DNA of 64,000 bases, taken from positions 1 through 64,000 of the forward strand of contig JBNGIO010005941.1 of the NCBI GenBank assembly GCA_049999805.1, given 5' to 3'. Made by a program: the position numbers and the translations under genes. This DNA comes from Folioceros fuciformis (taxonomy: Eukaryota; Anthocerotophyta; Anthocerotopsida; Anthocerotales). The notes under the pieces were generated by a model. It was not told the DNA's origin and searched no databases. It saw only the letters and a list, made by a program, of their open reading frames with translations. Shown here piece after piece: positions 34,007 through 45,542 of this stretch (within the stretch, counting starts at the first letter, position 1; every line of letters starts with the position of its first letter).

Positions 34007-35392
34007 ATGGCTGTGCATACGTTGCCATGGCAATCGCAGGGGCCTCCGCAATCTCCTGCCGTGACGGGGAGAGAGATGCATTTGGGCAGTGAGGGGGGAA
34101 GCAGCAGTTGTATAGCGCGATTGCATTTGCATTCGCATTCGCATTTGCAGCGCAGAGTCCGGAGAAGCAGATGGCAGAAACTCTGCTCCAGGGAATTGGT
34201 TACGGCCAGGAACCAAGTGTGTAGGAGGAGGAGAGGGCAGTTCGTTGTGGTGAGTGTTGTGGCCTGTTTCTGCTTGAACGCTCCTGGTGTAAAGGACCTG
34301 GGACTAACAATTGTTGCGGTTGGTGTTTTTGAAGGGAGCACGGTTGTTTGATCCAGAAGATTTTGATCCTTCCAAATTAACCGTTTCGTTTGAGGATGAG
34401 TCCATCTCGGTGGACGTGCTGCACCCGGGCCAGTTGCTGCCCAGGACTTACACTCTGACCCACAGTGACGTCACGGGCGAGCTGCAGCTATCAATTGGTC
34501 CCTGTTACAACCAGACTCAGGTATTTGGGACTACGCCAATTCCACCTCCAGCTCAACGTGGGGAGTGTTGTAGGGCCAGCCTGAATATCTTGCCTGTGTG
34601 GTTCCTGCAGCTGGATGGATGGTATACACGGTTGATGAGGGATGAGATTGTGGCGGATTGGTCATCAATGAATGGTCGATTTTCTCTGCACATCCACTGT
34701 CACATTAGTGGTGGACACCATCTTCTGGCCCCAGCTGCCTTGCGCTATCGCATTTTTCAGCGGGAGATGCCTCTGGTTCGTGATGAAACGATGTTGCTGA
34801 CGCAGAACAGGTTGTTTTGTGGAGTCAATAGGGCTTTGTGGTTTTACTTACCAGCGCCTTGCAGGTTCTGCAAGCAATTCGCTTCGGCGATGGTGCTTTG
34901 TTTGTCAGGCATCCAGGTACCAACAACCGATTACTACTATAGTTACTCTTTGTTTCCTTCTGTCTCGTCGTGACGTTTTGTGCTCTAAGGCAGCATGCTC
35001 ACGGTTCTCCTCGCCTGCTGTCCGCAGAGCTTGATGCCAGCACTGTATGGGTACACTTCCATTCTGACCACGACCAAACCTTTGACAGGGCAGACTGCTG
35101 GGGTCCTCTTTGCTATGCTGTAGTTGCGGACAGGTTGAAAGCCGTCGGTGCTGAACCACTGCTGTTGCCGGCTCCCGCCGCCACCAGGAGCGCTGAGACA
35201 AGTCAGAATGAAGCAGCTCAGCATGGAAGGAGCAGTGCACCTGTGCACATAGTTGATGATGGAACACTTGGGCACCTTACTAGGTACCTGCGGCTGGCTG
35301 CCGTTAGCTCTGAAAAGCCAGCGACCATACTTTTCGCAGCTATGGTGGGTTTTTCGACCTTCATCATGTTCCACGTACTACCCATTATCTAG
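34007..35392 (+). CDS. SGR: STAY-GREEN protein, chlorophyll a Mg-dechelatase
   Basis: Five exons: 34007-34249, 34335-34520, 34611-34775, 34865-34916, 35028-35392, in phase, 336 aa. Exon 1 is a Ser/Arg-rich, acid-poor plastid transit peptide. The enzyme core starts at GARLFDPEDFDPSKLTVSF and carries LPRTYTLTHSD, RLMRDEIVADW, LHIHCHISGGHHLL, VLQAIRFGDG and HFHSDHD with ADCWGPL. By family knowledge it removes magnesium from chlorophyll a and starts chlorophyll breakdown in plastids. The C-terminus lacks the Cys-rich motif of land-plant SGR1/2 and ends in a hydrophobic stretch (ATILFAAMVGFSTFIMF) that could be a membrane tail. A (GCATTC)n-like run in exon 1 encodes His-Ser repeats. Confidence 0.94.
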
Positions 35393-35616
35393 TGACAACT
35401 GATCCCCCTGATCACTTTCATATTGCAAAAGAGCGCCACTTACGTACGGCTCAAAATACATCTGAAAATACGGTTCATAGTATGGAGCAGTGATGGAGCT
35501 ATTGTCATACATATATCTATCTAGCACTGCATACATAGTAGAACAAGATTATCATATGCCTTGGGAGATCATTGAATTGCACTCAACTCCTTAGGACACT
35601 TTGTCCTGTGTGGCCG

Positions 35617-36480
35617 CCCATCCTTCAACAAATTGCAAACCACCACTCTTCTTGGATCCACCCATTCTTCAACAAATTGCAAACCACCACCTTCTTGGAC
35701 TTAGGCTCTTCTCAATCATGAGTTAAGCAAATATATGCATAAGAGGTTAGAGAGAAAACCCTAATTCACCTAGTTGAGAACTTCAAGTGTCATGGAATGA
35801 GCATTACTTGGAATGAGCATTACTGATGTACAACGCAGGTGCAACGCGAGTGCTTTAAGACATCTAAAACTTCATCACTACATCTTATGATCAAGATATT
35901 ATGATATAAAACCGCATGGACTTCATCTTGATCACCACGATATTGTTGGAAGACGTCTAATAATTTATTTTTGCAAAGGTTATAAATACAAAGATCATAT
36001 AAATAATCTCATACAATCATAAATACAAAGACCACACAGGATTTTAAGGATAACTTGATGATTGTAAGCTTGAAGGATTATCTTGATACAAGCTTGGAGG
36101 CCTTCACATGCAATATTGAAGAAGACCAAGAAAAATTATATTAGAGTCCACTAAACACGGATTTCTAGTATAGAACTCAGTACTTAATGTAGGGCTATTA
36201 AAGCCTAATGTGCTTGGAACTCAGTACTTAATGTAGGGCTATTAAAGCTTAATGTGCTTAGACTAATGTGTTAGTCTAATATTAGTGTCTAATGAAGTAT
36301 CATTTGTTTAGATTAGCTTAAGCTAATATGTAGGAAGCTTATTGTGCAGCTTCTATATTAATGTGTTTAGTCTAAGATTAGTGTCTAATTAAGTATCATT
36401 TGTTTAGATTAGCTTAAGCTAATATGTAGGAAGCTTATTGCTTCTAGACTAATGTGTTTAGTCTATGTCTAATTAAGTAT
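35617..36480. repeat. Group of short tandem duplications, AT-rich
   Basis: Near 35617-35700 a ~42-bp unit (TTCAACAAATTGCAAACCAC) is doubled. Near 36177-36262 a 44-bp unit (ACTCAGTACTTAATGTAGGG) is doubled. A unit of about 100 bp with TTTGTTTAGATTAGCTTAAG occurs twice from about 36290, with a partial third copy. No gene. Confidence 0.7.
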
Positions 36481-36639
36481 CATTAAGAAGCTTCTTAAGG
36501 AGCTCTTCTAGAGGGTATGAATACCGCCTTGAGATCCCTTGCTGAGAGTGTGACCTTTCTTTCTCTTCTCCTCCTTGTCTCAAAAGACATTATTTCCTTC
36601 AGATATCCCAATTGAGACCATATCGCTCATAGCTAGCTA

Positions 36640-38345
36640 CTTACCTTGAAGGGCATCCTTGCCTTTAGGCACCCTGCATGAGTAGTGCATCCTTCCCTTA
36701 AGGCACCTTACATGACCAAACCTAGGTACTTTCTTTAAAGGATATTCTTTCTCTTCCTTTAGGAACACCTAGCTACTTGCTTCAAACGACATCCTTCCCC
36801 TTAGTCACCCATTTTGAGTCTTGCTTCAAAGGGCATCCTTCTCCTTTGGCACCCATCTAAGTATTTATCTACTCGCTCCAAATGGTATATTTTCCCTTAG
36901 GCACCCCATCCAAGTATCGATTTTCATTTTAGGCATGCTATCTAAGTAACTCTCGGACCTAGCTAGCTACTGGATATAAAGAAAATCCTTTCCCTTTGCT
37001 TTAAGCACACCTAGCTACTTGCTCTAAAGGGCATTCTTCCCCTTAGCTACGTCATCTAAGTCTTGCTTTAAGAGCATCCTCCCCCTTAGCCCCATTTGAA
37101 TACCAATCTACTTGCTGCAAATTGCATCCTTCCCCTGGTCTACTTGTTGCAAATGATATCCTTTCTCTAAGGCACCTTATCTAAGTACAAATTTTACCTC
37201 AAAGGTCATCTTCCCCATAGGCACTCCATTTTAGTAGTTTCGATTTACTTACTCCAAATGACATCCTTCCTCTTAAGCACTTATCCAATTACCAATCTAC
37301 TTGCATCAAGGGGCATTGTTTTCTTTAGGAATACCATTTGAGTAGCACTCAAGACCTAGCTACTTGCTCTAAAGGACATCCTTCCCCTTTCCATTAGGCA
37401 CACTTAGCTACTTGCTCTAAAAGACATCCTTTCCCTTTTCATTAGGCATACTTAACTATTTACTCCAAAGGGCATCTTTCCCCTTAGTCACCCAAATTTG
37501 AGTCTTGCTCTTGAGGGCATCTTTCCCTTTCTATTAGGCATACTTAGCTACCTGCTCTAAAGGGCATCCTTCCCCTTTCAATTAGGCACACTTAGCTACT
37601 TGTTCTAAAAGACATGCTTTCCCTTTTCGTTAGGCACAGTTAACTATTTACTCCAAAGGCCATCTTTCCCCTTAGTCACCCAATTTGAGTCTTGCTCTTG
37701 AGGGCATCCCTTCCCTTTCAATTAGGCACACTTAGCTACCTGCTCTAAAGGGCATCCTTCCCCTTTCAATGAGGCACACTTAGCTACTTGTTCTAAAAGA
37801 CATCCTTTCCCTTTTCATTAGGCACACTTCACTATTTACTCCAAAAGGCATCTTTCCCCTTAATCACCCAATTTGAGTCTTGCTCTTGAGGGCATCCTTT
37901 CCCTTTCAATTAGGCACACTTAGCTACCTGCTCTAAAGGGCATCCTTNNNNNNNNNNCCCTTTCAATTAGGCACACTTAGCTACCTGCTCTAAAGGGCAT
38001 CCTTCCCCTTTCAATTAGGCACACTTAGCTACTTGTTCTAAAAGACATCCTTTCCCTTTTCATTAGGCACACTTAACTATTTACTCCATAGGGCATCTTT
38101 CCGCTAAATCACTCAATTTGAGTAATCTAAGTATCCATTTATTGGCTTAAAATGGTATCCTTTCCCTTACACACCCCATTTAAGTATCGATGTATTTCTC
38201 CAAAGGGCATCTTACCCTTGAGTATTGATGTACTTAGATACCCCATCTAAGTACGGATCTACTTAGAAAACCCATTTGAGTATCGATATGATTGCTCTAA
38301 AGAGTATCCCACTACCGATCTTTTTGCCCTAAAGGTATCTTATTC
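36640..38345. repeat. Degenerate tandem array with ~188-bp higher-order unit
   Basis: Most of the region is built from ~48-bp monomers of the type TTAGGCACACTTAGCTACCT...AAAGGGCATCCTTCCCCTTT. From about 37490 the monomers are grouped: the marker CACCCAATTTGAGTCTTGCT starts near 37489, 37677 and 37865, 188 bp apart. The left part is more diverged. No coding potential is seen over about 1.7 kb. Confidence 0.85.
37948..37957. other. Assembly gap, 10 N
   Basis: Ten undetermined bases lie inside the tandem array, flanked by near-identical monomers. The true array length is unknown. Confidence 0.98.
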
Positions 38346-38798
38346 TTAAGCGCCCCATTTGAATCCTAATCTACTTAACATCTTCTCTTTAGACACCTCT
38401 GTGTGAGTACCAATGTGAGGGCTGGATTCTGAATCCTAGAGTTTGTATACCTTTATATGTCAATTTAGCCTGAACTAGTTTAAGAGCAACAAGTATATGA
38501 CTCTAAAATTCGCTTACTTACTAGAAAACCATTGAACTGGAACTTTGGGCATGCGCCACTAGTTGCTAGGAATCGTTGTGTAGACCTTTCGGTACATGAA
38601 TATCGTACCAAAAGCGGGATATCATTGAATCCTGGCGGTATATCGATTCCACGTTTGCGGATGTGCCCTTAATTACACACCGCGATGCGCCCTTAGCCAT
38701 TTCTTACTTTACGGGCAGCACCAAATGTGACAACGACATCGAAGTATTGAAATGTATTACATCTCTCATGGCAAACCCAGCGGATCCCAACCGTCGTC

Positions 38799-41314
38799 TC
38801 ATGTTCTGTGGTCGTCGGCATCTTCAGAGGACTCACTACCACTCTCCAGCCCAAACAGCAAAGCCTCCCCAACTTGTTGTTGCCACTGCTTTTTGAGTTC
38901 GATAAGCGCATTACCGGCGGCTGTCGCTACTGCTGGGTTGCTATCCTCCGCGAGTCGCTGGTAGACAACACCCATGTCATTGCAACGCTGCACAAAATGC
39001 GGTAGTCAAAAAGTGATTCGAGTAGTTCAGTGGAAAACCTGAAGGGCACCCATGCCCGCATTCCCAAGATTCCATAGCGATGGTGCCCCTGCTAGGGCCT
39101 CTGCCAAAGCACGCCTACACCCAACCCACGATTTTTGTCAGCCCTCAACAAGAGGCACCCAAAAAACGCAGGACCTGACTCACATGATTTTGTGATCAGC
39201 TGCAAGTGCTAATCATTTGTTTCAAAGCCCTTAATGTCTACCTTGTGGCCACATCGGGAGAGCTAGCACACTCGGCAAGCAAAGATGCGCCACTGCCACC
39301 ATCCACTTCATTCATGTCCAGGAGTGCTGCGACAATGAATTCTATCTGTTCCAAGACACACAACTCTGTTCACGCCGGTTTCGGATGAAGAAGAAAATGT
39401 GGAAGAGAACGCATGTCAGCTACTACCTCCTCGGGATCCTTGAGTTGACTCCCATTGACTTTTGCCAATGACGCAGCCATAGCCCAATAAGCATCCTGCT
39501 CAAACCAAATTCACTCAGCAGAACAGTCCGGTTCATGCAATTCAAGCCGTCTAGCCGTCTAGGCGCATGATTCCCACCTCCATCGCAGCCAAACGTTCAG
39601 TGACAGTTCCCTCCGGATATTTTGGCCTTGTCTCAACCCTACTTTCGGCATCCATGGTAACTGGATAGCCTACTGTAAGCGTTTCGGCAGCCTGAAACTC
39701 CATCTGTTCCTGGGACTCTCTGCAGAGGCAACTGTCAATACAAGGCCCAAAGTTTGGACAACGGCAAGTAGCAGGGTGAGGGAAGAAGGGCATTACGGTA
39801 AAGGACGACTCACATCAGCTGGACACTTCGAATGATGGCTTTGTGTACATTCTTCATAGCCTGCAAGCCACATACATGACAGTCCGCGTCTGCGTCCAAC
39901 ATCGTAACTGCAACCAACTGGGTGAAGCGGAGAACAAAGGGCACCTCTACGGCTACAAAGGCATCCTCCATGGCCCGCCGACGAGCGCGAAGATCTGCTA
40001 GTCGGAGGTCAGCCTGTCACGCACAATCAAAGGGATGACACCTGATCCTTACACACCTCTCCATTCATGTCAGGTGTGCATGCCAGGTACTAATTCTTAC
40101 ATCTCAAGGTTGTTAGCAGACCTCCTGGTATCCGAGCCATACAAAGACGCAAACATTAACGACCCAGAAGCACGCAAATAACCATCACGACACACTGAAC
40201 ACACAAATCTGCTGGTCCAGGGGCTCACATCTAAGGCACCCGCACTCCAATGCTCTTCAGCAGCGGTTACAAATTCTGAACGTGCAACTTCCTCCAATCC
40301 CTGCTAGAAAGAAAACTGCATGGATCAGATTCCCGCATACAACTTCTCGAAACCCTGCTAGTGCGACCACTGCACACATCAGACTCCGAGCATGCAACTT
40401 CTTCAGGTCCGTGATGATTGAAAAAGAGAATAAACCAGGGCCGGCTGTGAGCACATACACCGCTCCTGTACAGAGACACATTCTTGCTCAACTACGAAAA
40501 CAACTTCATGCATGAGGGGTCAACAGTGTAGATACACTGTGATTGTAAAAGGAGCCACCAACCATTACTATGTGCCGTAAACGAGCTACTTTGCTGCGGG
40601 CATCCATATCAAGTTTCTCTGCATCTTCTCTTGCCCTGGCTACTCAAAAGGAGAACGACCTTGAGCAAAACCAACTAGACTGAGCGCTGGAACGTCAAAC
40701 GTGACAAGCTAGTGCGCAACATACCATCGAGCTTCAGAAATTTGGAGCCAAGCAAGGCAACGTCCTGCCTAGCCCTTGAATCCAACCTCATCATTTCACT
40801 GTTCACGAAAGGGAGGGGATCAGGATCCCAGATATTCAGCTATCAGAACAAGTTCCTAGTAGGTAGACGACCATTACCGGATGAAAATATCCACATCACT
40901 ACGAGCCCGCTCGTCAAGGCTCTGAGCTGCCTCGCTCACAAGCATAGCGTCTTTGCACACACAACGGGCAGCCTGGGCCAGAGGCCCGTGTGGTGGTAAA
41001 TTCGACTGGAGAAACCTGCACCTGAGTTTCTGAGACGAAGCGTCCCTCCCTGCGCTTCCCTCGCCTATGCTGTGAGAGTCATTGGACAGTTCAGCCCATG
41101 GGCCTGGTACACAACGCAAGTCGGCGACATGCGACCTGTCACCGAACGGCTGCAGCGATGGTAAGAAGGAATTTTCCCGATCGTAAGACCTCTTCCCAGC
41201 GCTCCCGGATGGAGATATCACGCGGGCTACTCCCTGCCGCCGAACGCCAGTGGTGCAACCCGAGGTGGAGGCAACAGCTGCTGCAGAGCTCAGGGACTGG
41301 ATGGATTGAGCCAT
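38799..41314 (-). CDS. Plastid protein, plant senescence-associated AAF type
   Basis: Eleven exons in transcript order: 41314-40878, 40786-40725, 40639-40563, 40300-40229, 40013-39945, 39860-39814, 39719-39578, 39495-39427, 39345-39242, 39114-39039, 38957-38799; 437 aa, every junction in phase. The N-terminus is a likely plastid transit peptide (MAQSIQSLSSAAAVAS). Then come three related helical repeats, LDERARSDVDIF, LDSRARQDVALL and LDMDARSKVARL. Further conserved blocks are ADLRLADLRARRRAMEDAF, LLAECASSPDVATR, PSLWNLGNAGMGALQ and ALIELKKQWQQ. The whole resembles the Arabidopsis senescence-associated AAF protein (about 417 aa) as I remember it; molecular function is not established. The name is less certain than the gene. 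Confidence 0.82.
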
Positions 41315-41759
41315 TTTGCTTCACCACGCTTGACGTGATCATCGGGTGACCTCAGCCGTCACACCAACATAGAAGCACGTGCAACGGTCGGGCGGCTGAT
41401 TCCACCATGGCCACCCTCCCCTCGACTGGTCTGGAACTATTTCCTCCCGAACCTTAGCAAAATCCCGCGCGCTACCGCAGAGGAGACACCGTACGTGCGG
41501 TGAAGATGCAAGATTCAACGGGAACTGGAAGAAGATTTTTCACGAAGTGATGACCGGGATCCGGGTCTGCCGCATCTTCCACGCGGCACGTTTCACAGCG
41601 CAGCATCCCTCCTGCTCCGCACCGTCCATTATTGATTCGGATGTCAGACATAGAGACGGGAAACCATAATCTAGATTACACGAAATGTGATACACGCAAT
41701 TGGACGAAGACAGGCATCTAGGGACAAGACTCCTGGAGTCTCTACTTTCCCTACTAAAG

Positions 41760-43701
41760 CTAAAGGTGCCAGTCTTGGAATTCCTCCTTGCTCAGTAAAA
41801 ATGAGCTTGCCTTTACGTGACCTCCGCCTCCGTAAGCCTGCAACACAAACCCCATCGGTGACGCTCAGGATCTTCCAGACCGACGGAAGAATTCAAACAA
41901 CAGTCACAATTTGCGGTGTGATACTCTACTGCGAAAAGGAGGTTAAATCGCATCAAGCATCGTTCCGGCACCTCTTGGTGATCTGACTGACCAATCACAT
42001 GGAAACTGGTCCACAATACAGGTTGCATCGCATCCGTATCACAGAACACAAATGTGACAGGCTAATTTGCCACCTTCGTAGAAAAGACTAAGACGGACGG
42101 CAACATTACGTACAACAAACAAAAGGTATGATACACCGAGACGCCTACCAGATTCGGTGCGTGACACAGACCTGAGATATCCTCGTCGTATCAGCTGATT
42201 CTGAGAGACTTCTGAGACTAATCTTCAAGATTCTGTTGTCATCTAGCGCAGGTTCGACGTAAACTACTGCTCCAACTGGTCTGCAGGTCACAAAAATTGA
42301 TTTAAAGCCACGAATAAGAACGCGGTCATCATAGAGAGCAGATTGCAAAGCGGGACGAGGTCACTCACAGCAGACCCGCTTCTTGGCTTTTTGCAGCGAG
42401 TTGATTACCAAGGTCACTTCTAAGATGTGCAATGGTATCTGCTCTCACACCCTGGCAAATAACCATGAGAAAAACATGACATGAAATGAGACAAAGACAT
42501 TGAGGCGTCACCCCAGGTCACTCTCACACAGTTCAACACAAAAGATCAACTTACAAGACAAGTACCAAACTTTCCTCCCCCCAGTTTCAGCTCAAAAGCA
42601 CTTTGAAGTGCTCGGTCAATAAGCCGCTGCTTCACTCGTAGGCTTTCCTTCCCACCAGCTATAACATCTTCCGGGACCAAAGCCAGTAGCTGAGACAAAA
42701 ATTACGGAACCACATCTCAATATCTCACAACATGCTTGCGATCTTCTATCACACCCACAACTCCGGGGGTATAGAGTAGCTCACCTGATCAAAGACCTTA
42801 GGATTCGCTGACGCATTGAATTCAATGGACAGATCCTTAATACCACTGCTAAACGCCTTGCTATTTGGCAAACTCCACCGCCATAAATCCGCGTCTTCAA
42901 TGTACCTGAAAAGAGTTTCGACACGCTCAAGGTCCCTGTCCGGCAAGAGGGCTTTTGCCTCCAAAGAACCATCTGACAGGGCTGCAGCTCCGCTACCCGA
43001 GCTCCGTCGTAAAAGCTTCTCTGTAAAGTAGTCATACGCAATTGTTGCCCCGCTCCGATTCATGTCCAGCAAGCAGAAGAGGTTCTGGGGACCCTCCCCT
43101 GCGCTTGGAAGGAGATCCAGTGCCGTTTTGTGATGGTCGAGAACGACGACTCTGCACTGCACGTAGTCAATGGTAGTCACCATCTACCACACACAACCTT
43201 GATACAAAAATTCAAAAAGTCGGCAGCAGCCGCTTACTCTTTAGCCCGCTGCGCGAGCTCCACCGCAAATCCCTGGTGCCCAGCAAAATCGAGAAGATAA
43301 ACCACATCCACATCTTGCAAGGCAAGATCCGTCACCCTGCCAATCAGCCACACCACGGCCCGAAGAGCTCAGACAAGGAAACCATCGAGGAACCTCAGAG
43401 CAGCACCCGGCACGCCGAGGACAGTACAACACCTCAGAGGGCTGAACACTGTATTGGGGTAGAAGACGACGGGACAGCCGACAGCTTTGTGATACAGGTA
43501 TGCTGCAAGAGCTGCAAACACTCCGTCGGGACACGGATAATGATACACAACGGCAGCTCCTCCCATCGATAGACTCTTACACTCGGCCTGGAAGAGAGAT
43601 AGCATAGTATGCTGCACCTTGAAGCTTTCCCTAGGCGGTCGCGCCCGGAAGAAAATCTGAGACAGAGGCAATCCTCGCGGCAGCAGCACTGGTGCTGCCA
43701 T
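41760..43701 (-). CDS. DHH/DHHA1-family phosphoesterase
   Basis: Seven exons in transcript order: 43701-43433, 43336-43238, 43151-42785, 42689-42555, 42451-42369, 42280-42172, 41837-41760; 379 aa, in phase. Motif I is YHYPCPDGVFAALA, motif II VVYLLDF, motif III the name-giving VVLDHHKTA, motif IV EDADLWRW. The small DHHA1 domain closes the protein with YGGGGHVKASSF, the substrate-binding glycine motif. All metal-ligand positions expected of the family are filled except that the first motif has CPD where many members have HPDAD-like sequence. Substrate is unknown; relatives hydrolyse short RNA, cyclic dinucleotides or polyphosphate. The first 30 residues are basic and could target an organelle. 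Confidence 0.9.
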
Positions 43702-43974
43702 GAGGCGTTATCCAGTGTACTCACTAGGAATCTCCCTCTTCCTCAGTTAGGAAAGGAGGCATTCTCCAGAACAGGCCCCAATTAGGGTTTCGTTCCTGAG
43801 CTTGTAACGCCGGGCCTGGCTTCCATGACCATGCCATCGGCCCGTTAGGTATAGAGACTCGTGTCTTACGAATAAGCAAGTAGCGGGCTCGTCTCCATCA
43901 GGCAACGAAAAATCCTGGAAGTGAAGACGTTCACGCCTGTTCCCCAGTTTCATCTCTCTCCTCTCGCTTACGGG
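43702..43974. promoter_or_regulatory. Shared upstream region of DHH gene (-) and TXNL4B (+)
   Basis: The two start codons diverge with 273 bp between them, which leaves room only for a compact bidirectional promoter. No specific element is recognised. Confidence 0.4.
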
Positions 43975-44694
43975 ATGAGCTATTTGCTACCCTCGCTTCG
44001 ATCCAAGGACGAGGTGGATGAGTGCATCCGCAACACCATAGACAAGGTTTTGGTGCTGCGCTTTGGCAGACCTACCGATGATGTGTGCATGCAGTTGGAT
44101 GAAATCGTGAGTTTCGCTCTCTCCTCAAACTAGCCTTGCCTTGGAAAGGTGCGCCAGCTAATGGCTGTGCTTGTGACAGCTTGTCAAATCAGTGCGTGAT
44201 GTGTCTAAGTTTGCTTCCATAGCCCTTGTGGACGTGGATGCGGAAGGGATCCAGGTCTACGTCAGGTACTTTGATATCAGCCTCATTCCGGCTACAATAT
44301 TCTTCTTCAACGCAGAGCATATGAAGATGGACTCAGGGTGCGTTGAAGAATTGCCTTTTGAATTGCAAAAGTTGAGTTCAGAAATGTATGTGGTGGAACG
44401 TCGGGGTTTAAGTCTGATTGAACCCGGGTTACAGGACTCCCGATCATACTAAGTGGATTGGAGCATTTCAAACCAAGCAAGACTTCATCGATGTTCTGGA
44501 GGTAAGGCTTCCTTGGCCATACTCTCAACTCCACAGTCACCGTAACTTGTGGAACTGCAGTCTCACTGTGTGGTCTGAATTTTTGCCTGCGTCAGACGAT
44601 TTTCAGGGGTGCTATGAAGGGGAAGTTGATCGTTACGTGCCCACTTTCATCTGATAAGATTCCCAGGTTTGAACTTCTGTTCAGAGACTTCTGA
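43975..44694 (+). CDS. TXNL4B: Dim1-like thioredoxin-fold splicing protein (TXNL4B)
   Basis: Four exons: 43975-44106, 44180-44337, 44435-44501, 44596-44694, in phase, 151 aa (human TXNL4B 149). Landmarks: MSYLLPSLRSKDEVDECI, KVLVLRFGR, YFDISLIPATIFFFNAEHMK, HTKWIGAFQTKQDFIDVLE and RGAMKGKLIV. It has the thioredoxin fold without a CxxC active site. It is the DLP/Dim2 branch and not the U5-15K (Dim1/YLS8) branch, judged by the KVLVLRFGR and TPDHTKW blocks. By family knowledge it binds pre-mRNA splicing factors in the nucleus. Confidence 0.95.
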
Positions 44695-45542
44695 GCTGAA
44701 TACAGTATACTATACTGCCTCCGAGTTTTTGGTCCCTAAACCGCGCGAAGTATCCGGTTTAATTGGAAGGGTACGAGTTTTCTCCGGAGGACGACCCCAC
44801 CCCACCAGCTCGCCCGGTTCAATTCCCGAAACTCCATGCCTACCAGCGACCGAAAAATCAATCATGCGACCGATTGTCTTTCGTTGTCTGATGCGCTCGC
44901 TATACCATGGCCATCAACGGCCAAACGATACATAGCCGACGGCCGTCCCGCCTGGCGGCATATGCAACGACATCAAGCGAAGAGGACGTAGATCAATCCC
45001 CTTCCTAAGATCGCACACATACAGTTGTAGACATTGTTATTCATACAAAAATTGAAGTATAACTTGTTCCACGGGCCGCATTCTACCCGGTAACTAACCG
45101 AGAAGCAACTCTAAACTAGGTGATGCAGGCAGAAATCGCTAGGGGGCCACTCTTCAGGAGACGGCCACTTCGTCATAGGGTTGTCGTATAACTTCTTCCT
45201 TCACCATGCTTTCATTTCTAGATCAAATGTAGAGGCCGCTGCCATCCAAGGGGACACTTGTCATCATCCGGCCAGCCCTCTGCCTCTAGTGATTGCCTGG
45301 ATCCGTCGCCATCACTTAAACGACTGGTAAACGAAGGCTGCTATTACGGAGGGACCACTTTTGAACCCAGCCTATTGTCTCCCCACTGATACAAGCAGAA
45401 CCACGTTCTGCCACGCTGACAACCCTAGGCGTCAAAAGAGCACCCACTCTATCGTTAGACATCCTGCAGATCACCCGTGAGTTGAGCCTATTGCGCGTTC
45501 TCAACCAGATTTGAAAAACCAGGGCAGGCATCTCCTCCTCCT
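44695..45542. other. Convergent intergenic region
   Basis: Between the TXNL4B stop and the FBL15 stop. No exon or RNA gene is supported. Confidence 0.5.

Noticed and set aside
33607-34341. 244-codon - strand frame
   Set aside because: Antisense of the STAY-GREEN transit-peptide exon; Ser/Pro/His-rich with no motif.
36640-38345. CRISPR-like array
   Set aside because: Units are adjacent and diverged, with no unique spacers, and the DNA is eukaryotic nuclear.
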